Source: an uncultured Collinsella sp.
GTDB lineage: Bacteria > Actinomycetota > Coriobacteriia > Coriobacteriales > Coriobacteriaceae
Assembly: GCA_937923795.1 (NCBI GenBank)
Contig: CALDWI010000017.1
Coordinates: 30,516 to 94,515, forward strand
Direction of reading: 5' to 3'
DNA length: 64,000 nucleotides
Position numbers and translations under genes: made by a program. Below the pieces are notes generated by a model. The model had not been told where the DNA came from and ran no database searches. It saw nothing but the letters and a program-made list of their open reading frames with translations. Below are positions 1 through 7,623 of this stretch, one piece after another (the stretch's first letter is position 1; every line of letters starts with the position of its first letter).

Positions 1-1959
1 ACGCGAGCTAGCGTCACTCGGCATACGCCAATCGCCGCGCGGGCTGAGCGTCACCGAGCCCACCTTGGGACCATCGGGCAGGCAGCTGCGCTTAAACTGC
101 TGGGCAAAGAAGCGACGGTAGAACGTACGTAGCCACGTGTGGACGGTCTTGGCGTCGTAGACGCCCTCGAAGCTCTTGAGCGCCATGCGGTAGATCTTGC
201 CCGGCTCAAAGCCAAAACGCAGCAGGTAGTAGAGGAAGTAGTCGTGCAACTCGTACGGGCCCACCAAATCCTCGGTCTTCTGCGCAATCTCGCCGTCGCC
301 CGTGGGCGGCAGAAGCTCGGGGGACACCGGCGTATCGAGGATATCGAGCAAGACCTCGGCAATGCGCCCGCCAAAGACATCGGCGGCATAGCGTACCAGA
401 TGGCGCACAAGCGTCTTGGGCACGCTCGCGTTGACGGCGTACATGCTCATGTGGTCGCCGTTATAGGTAGCCCAGCCGAGCGCCAGCTCCGACAGGTCGC
501 CCGTGCCAATGACAAAACCGCCAGCCTGGTTGGCCAGATCCATCAGAATCTGCGTACGCTCGCGCGCCTGGCTGTTCTCGTAGGTCACGTCCTGCACAGC
601 TGGATCATGCTCAATGTCCTTGAAGTGCTGCTCCACAGCCGCGTGGATCGAAACCTCGCGGAAGCTCACACCCAGGTCGCGAGCGAGCGACTCGGCATTC
701 GACTTGGTGCGATGCGTCGTGCCGAAGCCGGGCATGGACACGGCTGTGATACCAGTGCGCGGCAGCCCCAGTGCATCGAAGGCACGCACGGTCACAAGCA
801 GCGCTAGCGTGGAGTCCAAGCCGCCCGAAAGGCCGATGACCGCAGCCTTGGTACCCGTATGGGCGAGGCGGGTCTTGAGGCCCGCAGTCTGCAGGTCGAG
901 GATGGTCTCGCAGCGCTCGGCCAAGTCGCCGTGGTCGGCCGGCACAAAGGGCGCGCGCGGGAAAACGCGGTCGATATCGCAGGCATCGCGCAGGACGGGC
1001 TCTTTGGCCAGCACGCCCTCAAATGAAAACTCAACAGTCGTGGCCTCAGGCGCATCGTCCGCGCGCGTCCACGTCGTCGAGCGACGGCGCTCGGCAACCA
1101 GACGGTCGAGGTCAACATCGGCAACCGCCATATCGCAAGTGAGGAGCTTCGTGGCGGCGAGCTTAGATCCGTTTTCGTAGACGAGGTTCTCGCCCGCAAA
1201 GACCATGTCGGTCGTGGACTCGCCCTCGCTCGCATCTGCATAGGCATAGGCACAGTACAGGCGCGCGCTCTGGTTGGATATGAGGCTGCGTCGGTAATCT
1301 GCCTTGCCGATAATCTCGTCCGAGGCCGACGGGTTGAGGATCACCGTCGCACCGGCAAGCGCCATCTCGGTCGAAGGGGGCGCCGGCACCCACAGGTCCT
1401 CGCAGACCTCAACGCCCAGCACCATATCCTCGGCACCCTCGTCACAGCAGCGGTAGACAAGCTCCGAACCCAGCGGAACCGGACCCTGACCGGCAAACTC
1501 GACCCACACGGGATCTGCGGGCGCCGGAGCAAACCAGCGGCGCTCGTAGAACTCGCCATAGTTGGGCAGATACTTCTTGGCCGTGAGGCCCAAAAGCTCG
1601 CCCGCGCAGCACACGGCGGCGCAGTTGTAGATATTCTCGGCAACTGCAACGGGAAGACCGATAGTAAAGACAATCGGCAGCTCACGAGTCTCATCGAGGA
1701 TATGCACCAAAGCAGCCTCGCAGGCATGCAGTAATGTGCGGTTATGGAACAGATCGGCCGCGGTATAGCCGCACAAGTTGAGCTCGGGCAGTACCAGCGC
1801 GCGAACGCCGCGCTCAACAGCCGCGCGAACAGCCGCTAACGCAACCTCGGCATTGCCCTCGACATCGGCCACGCGAATCTGCGGCGACGCCGCCGCCACA
1901 CGCAAAAAGCCATCGTTCTTATTAGCCGAAACGCAGCATTGCCTTGTTGATCTGGACAC
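1..1959 (-). CDS. nadE: glutamine-dependent NAD+ synthetase (partial, C-terminus cut by window edge)
   Basis: Makes NAD+ by amidating deamido-NAD+ with ammonia released from glutamine, the last step of NAD synthesis, in the cytoplasm. The open frame runs from a GTG at 1957-1959 off the left edge (653 codons visible), so only a short C-terminal tail can be missing from a family usually about 640-690 residues long. The N-terminal half is a nitrilase-type glutaminase: I can see the Glu (LVLPELNLCGY), Lys (TAKKYLPNYGEF) and Cys (GVEVCEDLW) of the catalytic triad. The C-terminal half has the ATP-pyrophosphatase loop SGGLDST. The GTG start is chosen because AAGGGG lies six bases upstream; the next 15 or so residues are not family-like, so a slightly later start is possible. 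Confidence 0.93.
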   Translation of the reverse strand, partial: MSRSTRQCCVSANKNDGFLRVAAASPQIRVADVEGNAEVALAAVRAAVERGVRALVLPELNLCGYTAADLFHNRTLLHACEAALVHILDETRELPIVFTIGLPVAVAENIYNCAAVCCAGELLGLTAKKYLPNYGEFYERRWFAPAPADPVWVEFAGQGPVPLGSELVYRCCDEGAEDMVLGVEVCEDLWVPAPPSTEMALAGATVILNPSASDEIIGKADYRRSLISNQSARLYCAYAYADASEGESTTDMVFAGENLVYENGSKLAATKLLTCDMAVADVDLDRLVAERRRSTTWTRADDAPEATTVEFSFEGVLAKEPVLRDACDIDRVFPRAPFVPADHGDLAERCETILDLQTAGLKTRLAHTGTKAAVIGLSGGLDSTLALLVTVRAFDALGLPRTGITAVSMPGFGTTHRTKSNAESLARDLGVSFREVSIHAAVEQHFKDIEHDPAVQDVTYENSQARERTQILMDLANQAGGFVIGTGDLSELALGWATYNGDHMSMYAVNASVPKTLVRHLVRYAADVFGGRIAEVLLDILDTPVSPELLPPTGDGEIAQKTEDLVGPYELHDYFLYYLLRFGFEPGKIYRMALKSFEGVYDAKTVHTWLRTFYRRFFAQQFKRSCLPDGPKVGSVTLSPRGDWRMPSDASSR

Positions 1960-2092
1960 TGGAGGCCCCTTCTACCCTGAGATTCAGTCTAACGGACGTT
2001 CACATATCTCTAACTAGCCAAAGCAACCTCCCAGTTTACTGAGAGGCCAACCTGTGCTAAAAGCATGTATTTCAAAAATATCTTTAATTAAA

Positions 2093-2124
2093 AAAGGAGA
2101 AATCGATAATCGACTTCTCCTTTA
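2093..2124 (-). terminator. Rho-independent terminator of the radical SAM/peptide operon
   Basis: A hairpin of about 13 bp (AAAGGAGAARTCG paired with its complement around a short AT loop) is followed on the minus strand by a T-rich run. It lies about 25 bases after the stop of the 36-residue peptide and closes that operon. Confidence 0.8.
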
Positions 2125-2147
2125 AGCGAGGCGAGTAAATTCCGAAA

Positions 2148-2258
2148 CTAATGGCAGAATTTATCCATGTAGTCCTCAAAGTCGAACACTTCCACCACGA
2201 CGCCCTCTTCCTGAAACTCTTTCAGTTGCTCCAAGAGATCTTTGTTAATAACGTCCAT
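2148..2258 (-). CDS. 36-residue peptide, candidate RiPP precursor
   Basis: A short open frame directly after the radical SAM gene. AGGAGG follows the stop codon of the radical SAM gene at once, and the ATG comes seven bases later, a strong and translationally coupled start. The peptide begins MDVINKDLLEQLKEF, is acidic and probably helical in its first half, has a Val-rich middle (EEGVVVEV), and ends FEDYMDKFCH. There is no signal peptide and no membrane segment. That shape, a charged leader-like part and a distinct tail with aromatic, Cys and His residues next to a peptide-modifying type of enzyme and an exporter, is typical of RiPP precursors. Assignment as the substrate of the neighbouring enzyme is inference; I do not recognise the family. 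Confidence 0.7.
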   Translation of the reverse strand: MDVINKDLLEQLKEFQEEGVVVEVFDFEDYMDKFCH

Positions 2259-2271
2259 GCAGAAACCTCCT

Positions 2272-4563
2272 CTATCTAATCAATTGTAGTATATCTGCTT
2301 TCATGCAATTATCAACCAACTTGTTTAATTGCTCCTCGTTTGCCGATAGTCCCTCTTTTTTCAAAATGTCGCGCACCTCGTTCTTAGTAATCGGCTTTTC
2401 AAACAACGAAAGCAAAGCGAACGAAAAATCATTAACCGCACACATTCTATGGGTGGCACAACTCAGCAGTACTCTTAACCCCTCTTTTGAGCGTCCGACT
2501 TCTTTCACAAACGAACTTTTAACCAATTGAAAACCATTATCGTGCATTACATAATCGGCATCGATATTTGTATTCAGCAATCCATAATGCAACAGTTCTT
2601 CTATCGCCCTTGTCAGCTCGAGGTCGCCCTGATCAAGGATAAGAGAAATGCTACAATCGGCCTCCAATAAACGGGCCAACTTAAGGTATACCAACTGGGA
2701 AACAGCATAGACATGATGGTATTCAGAATTATAGAAGTAGGCAAATGGCTCAACGAGCACGACAGAGGTCTTGGAATCCAGCCAGATTCGATCAGCTGGA
2801 TTTAGACTAGTTAGCCGTCGCTTTACTTTGGTCAAATGTCCCTTATACCTGACAGCGTGAATAGAATCTAGGATCCAGGTCACCTCTGAAATATGAAGCC
2901 GCTGGGGCAAGTCAATTGTGTCGCTACCGTTTATGACCTCTTGCATATAAAAATCAATATGATGCTCATCAGATAAGGATTTTGCTTCATTTAAAGTTAA
3001 ACCAGTGCCTGAAACATAATCCACTTCGAGGCGCAAATCCTCATATTGGGACTTCGGCATTACAGAGACACCATACTTATCGGGATGATTCCAAACATCC
3101 GACCCCATAACGAGACCAAAATTCGTAAATCCTCTCGTGGAATATGGAACACCACATACCTGTTTTGAATAATTCAAAACATTCTCTGTATAAGCTAAGG
3201 TGTTCAGAGCCTCTTCTTTAGTTTCGGTCGGAAAGCCAATCATAAAGAATAGATGAACAGGAATACCCGCATTGAGACAATCATGGATATTGCGATCAAT
3301 CCAATCAACTCTCGTGTTCTTCTTCATTAGATCAAGAACTCTTTGGTTGTATGACTCGAGGCCAAACTGAATCTGCCTACATCCACTTTGGTATATCTTG
3401 TTGAAAACGTCTGTACTTAGGGTTGGAGAGAACCTCGTTTCTCCATGCCAGAAAAACGTTTTTCCCGATGCGTTTATTTCATCCGCGAGTTGCTCCATTC
3501 TTTTGCCTTCGAATGTTTCATCCACAAAAGAGAAAACTCTCGTGCCGTATTTTTCATTTAACCGACACATTATTTCAAATACTCTCGATATAGGCATCTT
3601 TCGGTAACAACCACCGGTAGCACCGGGAATGGTGCAGAAGGCGCAATGATTAAAACACTGCCTAGAGGAATAAACCGGCAATATTAACTCAGGCATGAAG
3701 TATTTAGAAAGGGCGAAGCCATCGAAATCGGGAACTGTATCGTTGATAAATGTTTGCTCAATCCGATGGTTTTTATATATCTTTCCACCTTTAGCATGGC
3801 AAAGGTTTGGAACACAGTCGAGATTGTCATCACCGGAGTCAAGAGCCTCAAGAAGACGTGCAAGCGGCTCTTCGCCGTCATACATCATTATCGAATCAAT
3901 GTATTCAAAAAAGGGATGCCATTCTTTCATGCAGTCATCTGCTAAACGAGTAATGTAATTGCCGCCCAATGAGACGTGTTTAACAGATGGACATTCTTCT
4001 TTAATCAGTTTCGCTAACGTAACTGCAGAAATCAATTGGAAACAGCCGCTCACCGAAATCCCAATAAACTCAATTTTTTCCCTCTGAATACGCTTAAGAA
4101 AGGCAGTTTCATAGAAGGAAATAAACGGATTATGCAAGGTATCCGCAAGCGATTTCATTATTTCTGGTGTCGAATAATAATCATAGGGCAGATCTATGGA
4201 GTTGAACGTGTATTTAACTCCATACGAGACGTGATTTATGATATAGAGTGCATTTCTAAAAATGTTTTCAGCATATTGTCTTTCTTTTAGATTAAAGTAT
4301 CTCTTCGATCTGAAAATATCTTTTGCCTCGTCAACATTAAGTGCTGACTTTTGTATCAACTCGATTGTTAATTGAACATTCGAACTAAACGAATCCTTTG
4401 ATTCCCGATACCTTTTACAGCACTCTTCGACATGTCTAAAAGATAGGAGGTCATCGTAAAATTCCACGTTTAAGTCAACAATGTCAACTTTATATTGTTC
4501 AACCTCTTGAAGATATGACTTCAAAACAGGCAAGGCAAGATACGGCCCCCCACTGGACTCCAT
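2272..4563 (-). CDS. cobalamin-binding-type radical SAM enzyme with PqqD-like C-terminal segments (N-terminus frameshifted)
   Basis: A 763-residue open frame. Residues of about 160-240 look like the end of a B12-binding Rossmann domain (EFIGISVSGCFQL, then HVSLGGNY). The radical SAM cluster motif CxxxCxxC is at residues 303-310 (CFNHCAFC), followed by a TIM-barrel core with FVDETF, IQFGLES and FFMIGFPTET. Two later segments (about 600-670 and 690-763) look like small winged-helix or PqqD/RRE folds, which bind leader peptides in RiPP enzymes. Related enzymes methylate or rearrange peptide residues; the chemistry here is unknown. The annotated ATG sits inside the family's usual start: the real N-terminus is encoded one frame away (see 4545-4595). 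The gene is AT-rich compared with its surroundings. It follows the MFS gene and precedes the small peptide in one operon. Confidence 0.85.
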   Translation of the reverse strand: MESSGGPYLALPVLKSYLQEVEQYKVDIVDLNVEFYDDLLSFRHVEECCKRYRESKDSFSSNVQLTIELIQKSALNVDEAKDIFRSKRYFNLKERQYAENIFRNALYIINHVSYGVKYTFNSIDLPYDYYSTPEIMKSLADTLHNPFISFYETAFLKRIQREKIEFIGISVSGCFQLISAVTLAKLIKEECPSVKHVSLGGNYITRLADDCMKEWHPFFEYIDSIMMYDGEEPLARLLEALDSGDDNLDCVPNLCHAKGGKIYKNHRIEQTFINDTVPDFDGFALSKYFMPELILPVYSSRQCFNHCAFCTIPGATGGCYRKMPISRVFEIMCRLNEKYGTRVFSFVDETFEGKRMEQLADEINASGKTFFWHGETRFSPTLSTDVFNKIYQSGCRQIQFGLESYNQRVLDLMKKNTRVDWIDRNIHDCLNAGIPVHLFFMIGFPTETKEEALNTLAYTENVLNYSKQVCGVPYSTRGFTNFGLVMGSDVWNHPDKYGVSVMPKSQYEDLRLEVDYVSGTGLTLNEAKSLSDEHHIDFYMQEVINGSDTIDLPQRLHISEVTWILDSIHAVRYKGHLTKVKRRLTSLNPADRIWLDSKTSVVLVEPFAYFYNSEYHHVYAVSQLVYLKLARLLEADCSISLILDQGDLELTRAIEELLHYGLLNTNIDADYVMHDNGFQLVKSSFVKEVGRSKEGLRVLLSCATHRMCAVNDFSFALLSLFEKPITKNEVRDILKKEGLSANEEQLNKLVDNCMKADILQLIR

Positions 4564-4595
4564 CCTGGGGGAAATACTAAAAGCGTTTTAGGCAT
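4545..4595 (-). other. out-of-frame N-terminal segment of the radical SAM gene (frameshift at a six-G tract)
   Basis: An ATG at 4593-4595, eight bases after the MFS stop, opens the frame MPKTLLVFPPGWSP, exactly what precedes PYLALPVLKSYL in B12-type radical SAM proteins (the usual motif is PPxGxxYLAxYL). This frame then meets six G residues (4546-4551 on the minus strand) and fails. Adding one G would join it to the main frame as GWSPVGGPYLALP. The gene is therefore either disrupted, slipping at the tract, or affected by a homopolymer sequencing error. Confidence 0.8.
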
Positions 4596-4602
4596 ATCAA
4601 CG

Positions 4603-5790
4603 TCACATCTTTCGCAAATAATTCAATTGAAACGCAGCTACCATCATAATTGAAAATACACCAAGTCCTGTAACGAGAATTGAGAACATCGCGGTGCTCG
4701 TGAACAGCGAAACAAGGAGTGTTGAAATAACAACAGCAACCGATTGCAAAGACTCCCTAATTGAAAACAGGCTTATCGATTCAGATTCGTCTCTCGCCAA
4801 ATCCTGCAGCGATGTTATGAGAAGCACATCTTGAATGGCGTTTCCGGCACCGACGATAAAAAGGAAAATAAACGATATCCCAGACGCATAACGATAGCCA
4901 AACGCCAGATACGCACCGAGCGCAAGATACGTCACAAAACAATATGATTTAACGCAATCGGAACCACTAATTAAACGACCATATATTGTATTTCCGAACA
5001 ACAGTCCGATTGTAAGACTACTCTGAAGGAATCCATATTGTATCGATGACGAGTCAAATTGCAATTGCGCTATAGCTGGCAAAAGAGAATTCAGAGAGCC
5101 GAATGCCACGCCACTAGAAATATCGATTAATAGGAAACCAATTGCCAAGTGCTTCGCGCTAAGATCACTAAATGCAGTCCTGTTTTTTTCATTTTTGCTT
5201 ATCCCCTCTTTATCATTAACCTCGATAACCGACGGAACATCTCGCAGCAACAAGAACGACGCGGCAAAAGAAAGCGCGTCTAATGCAAGAACAGCCTCCG
5301 CCCCAAATTGAGCGACAACAAAACCGCCGGCAACTGGCCCCAGAACCATCATCAAATTCTGCAGAAACCCAAACGAATTATTAATTACGTCGCGATTGAT
5401 ACTATTCGTATTGGCTCTTAACAACGAGTAAAAGCAGGGCATTTCAACCGTTCGGCAAAGCGATACCGCGCACGTAATAGCAAACATACTCCATTTACTA
5501 TCAACAAAAATATAGCAAACGAATAATCCCGCGCGAATTAAGTCTGCCAATCTCATGGCCTGCAGTGTCCCGATACCCATCTTCTGAGGCAGCTGCGCGA
5601 GCGAAACTGAAAACAGAGAGGGGGCAAATCTGCAGCAGACCATCAAAGCAGTTGCAGAAACATCGTGAGTTACCTCGTAAATCAGCATTGGCAAAGCAAT
5701 ATTCGCACACCAATTGCCTATTTCGCTTATCCCTCTAGCAATATATAGGACCCGAACCGGATGGCTAGCTCTCAATACCGTGAACATCAC
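4603..5790 (-). CDS. MFS transporter, probable peptide or product exporter
   Basis: A 395-residue, strongly hydrophobic protein with about 12 predicted membrane segments, the usual size for a drug/peptide exporter of the major facilitator superfamily. It starts ISEIGNWCANIALPMLIYEVT, which is the usual first helix of the MFS_3-type exporters, and has a charged central loop (about residues 205-225, KEGISKNEKN). GTG and ATG are adjacent at the start, preceded by GAGG. The first 26 bases overlap the DUF2087 gene, and the radical SAM gene follows within eight bases, so all are co-transcribed. The context suggests export of, or immunity to, the peptide product; the substrate is inferred only from position. 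Confidence 0.85.
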   Translation of the reverse strand: MMFTVLRASHPVRVLYIARGISEIGNWCANIALPMLIYEVTHDVSATALMVCCRFAPSLFSVSLAQLPQKMGIGTLQAMRLADLIRAGLFVCYIFVDSKWSMFAITCAVSLCRTVEMPCFYSLLRANTNSINRDVINNSFGFLQNLMMVLGPVAGGFVVAQFGAEAVLALDALSFAASFLLLRDVPSVIEVNDKEGISKNEKNRTAFSDLSAKHLAIGFLLIDISSGVAFGSLNSLLPAIAQLQFDSSSIQYGFLQSSLTIGLLFGNTIYGRLISGSDCVKSYCFVTYLALGAYLAFGYRYASGISFIFLFIVGAGNAIQDVLLITSLQDLARDESESISLFSIRESLQSVAVVISTLLVSLFTSTAMFSILVTGLGVFSIMMVAAFQLNYLRKM

Positions 5791-6046
5791 GATTAACCTC
5801 GTATTTCAGGCCTCGTTCATCCCTTAATAGGAATCCATAATCAACCAAGTACCGCCTCAACACGGCATAATCAGGATAGAGCTGTGACAGCACACGATTA
5901 ACCTGAAGCTCCGTATAACTTGTATTTAATTCAAAGAAAGAGACGGCCCATAGCAGCATGATTCTTTTATAGCTTTCCTTTTTTGGAATTGAAACCAGCT
6001 CGCCATTCTTGAGAAATCGTTTTTTAAAGTCTATTAGCTCATCCAT
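5765..6046 (-). CDS. DUF2087 domain protein
   Basis: 93 residues. The whole protein matches what I know of DUF2087: FLKNGELVSIPKKESYKRIML, then a helical region, then YAVLRRYLVDYGFL and a short basic end. The fold is thought to be a small helical/winged domain and is often found in or beside transcriptional regulators, but its role is not established. It is the first gene of the operon with the MFS exporter, the radical SAM enzyme and the small peptide, with GGAGG eight bases before the ATG. A regulatory or maturation-partner role is inference from position. Confidence 0.75.
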   Translation of the reverse strand: MDELIDFKKRFLKNGELVSIPKKESYKRIMLLWAVSFFELNTSYTELQVNRVLSQLYPDYAVLRRYLVDYGFLLRDERGLKYEVNRDVHGIES

Positions 6047-6125
6047 TCACATCCTCCATTTCATACGCATCTAATACTAAAAATGCATACGCTTTAGGTC
6101 ATCGCATTCGGCTTCTTTATTCGAA

Positions 6126-6365
6126 CTAAACTCGAACTAATCTAAATGATTTGCTCAAACACTCTTCGAAAGCTCGTTTTTCACTCTGAGTAAAATGCCC
6201 TTCCCAGTCAGTCCACGAACAGGAAGGCAACTCACAGCGAGCGGAGTCGAAGCCCTCTGCCGTCGGTCGTTCAAAATGCACGACAACCTTTTCGATATCC
6301 TCATCTGCAATCAGGTCAGAATGAACGACCTCGGTACCGTCTTCGAATGTCATATACGGGTACAT
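6126..6365 (-). CDS. conserved hypothetical protein, 79 residues
   Basis: A short acidic protein beginning MYPYMTFEDGTEVVHSDL and continuing with KVVVHFERP and GFDSARCELPS. The start is placed at the ATG preceded by GAGGTGG rather than at an ATG 14 codons upstream that has no ribosome site. I have the impression of a widespread small protein family with the MYPY opening, but I cannot name a function. It is AT-rich like the radical SAM operon that follows 80 bases later, with a possible promoter in between, so it may belong to the same transferred segment without being part of the operon. Confidence 0.6.
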   Translation of the reverse strand: MYPYMTFEDGTEVVHSDLIADEDIEKVVVHFERPTAEGFDSARCELPSCSWTDWEGHFTQSEKRAFEECLSKSFRLVRV

Positions 6366-6540
6366 CACGTAAACCACCTCGCAATCGTAAATCCAGTTTA
6401 GCATCAAGCTATTGCACCAAAGACAGCAAGCCCCCCTTGATGAGTTGATGGTATCTGCTAAATGTCACGTACGATTCACATCTGGTGGGTACCCTGATGG
6501 CTGAATGAAACGAAGCAGATTTACGCCGGGAGGACCCCGT

Positions 6541-7485
6541 ATGACAACCAAGTACACCGACGCGCCGCGCACGCGCGTCATGACGCCGGCATCGCTCAAC
6601 AACGGCGTGCACGAGAACCATTCCATCGGACAGACCATGGCCATCGCGCCCAAAAAGGGCCTGTTCGATGACATTTCCATTCCCCAGATCATCGCCGGCG
6701 CCGCAGCTGCTGCCACGAGCGTCGCGCTTGCCTCCAAGATCGGTATCGCCGGATCGGTGATCGGCGCCGCCGTGAGCTCGGTCATCACCGTTGTGTCCTC
6801 GCAGGTCTACCGCCACTTTATCTCTGCGAGCGCCGAAGCAATCAAGGGCACGCATGCCGCTGTCGACTACCCTGCCGGCGCCTACGAGCCCGTTGAGCCC
6901 GATGTCGAGGAGCACCTAGGTGGCGCCGCGACCACGCAGGAAATGCGCCAGGTTGCGGGACGCGCGACCACAGCGCGCGTCGCCCCTAACAGCCTGCGCG
7001 CCAAGGCCGCGGCAGAGCGCAGTCAGACGCAAAAGAAGGTCATCGTCTTCTCGATCGCCATCGCCATTGTCGCGGTCATCGCCTGCGCCGGTGCCATCCT
7101 TATCACCACCGCCGGTGAGGGTCTGGGTGAGCGCCCCGAGCCAATCCTTTCGTCGCATACGACCGAGCACGACGCGGATAGCTCCGGTCAATCGCAAGGC
7201 CAGCAGGACGACCCGCAGGGCACCTCCACATCCACCGACTCGTCCTCGAACACCCCCGATCAGTCGCAGGACACCGATTCCTCTGTGAACAACAGCGGTA
7301 CGCAATCCGGCACAACCGACTCAAGCCAAACGACTGACGGCTCTCAACCGAGCACGGGCGACCAGACGAGCGGCAATACATCGGGCACGGGATCTACCGA
7401 CAACAGCAGCACTAACAGCTCGGGCGGAACCGCGTCCGGCACGGCATCTGACAGCTCGAGCCAAGGCACGACGTCGGGCAACTAA
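6541..7485 (+). CDS. membrane protein with low-complexity Ser/Thr/Gly-rich C-terminal tail
   Basis: 314 residues, starting at an ATG after GGGAGGACCCCGT; the longer upstream frame has no ribosome site. There is a hydrophobic Ala/Val segment at about residues 45-80 (IIAGAAAAATSVALASKIGI), a charged stretch, a clear single membrane helix at about 165-195 (VIVFSIAIAIVAVIACAG), and then a tail of more than 100 residues made almost only of Ser, Thr, Gly, Asp, Asn and Gln. The tail is expected outside the cell, like a spacer in the wall. No catalytic motif is visible. A hairpin terminator follows at 7520. Confidence 0.75.
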   Translation: MTTKYTDAPRTRVMTPASLNNGVHENHSIGQTMAIAPKKGLFDDISIPQIIAGAAAAATSVALASKIGIAGSVIGAAVSSVITVVSSQVYRHFISASAEAIKGTHAAVDYPAGAYEPVEPDVEEHLGGAATTQEMRQVAGRATTARVAPNSLRAKAAAERSQTQKKVIVFSIAIAIVAVIACAGAILITTAGEGLGERPEPILSSHTTEHDADSSGQSQGQQDDPQGTSTSTDSSSNTPDQSQDTDSSVNNSGTQSGTTDSSQTTDGSQPSTGDQTSGNTSGTGSTDNSSTNSSGGTASGTASDSSSQGTTSGN

Positions 7486-7519
7486 GCGCGTTTGCCTCTC
7501 ATAGATAACCGACCTGCAT

Positions 7520-7554
7520 AACGGGCGCGAACCGGCAACGGTCGCGCCCGTTTG
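7520..7554 (+). terminator. hairpin terminator after the Ser/Thr-rich membrane protein
   Basis: AACGGGCGCGA pairs with TCGCGCCCGTT across an 11-base loop, followed by a short T tract. It separates this gene from the one starting at 7624. Confidence 0.55.
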
Positions 7555-7623
7555 CCTTGGGCGACGAGATGGCAAGCCCCGTGCGATGGTAAGATGCTTT
7601 GGTGTGTAAAGAGGAGATTTGCC

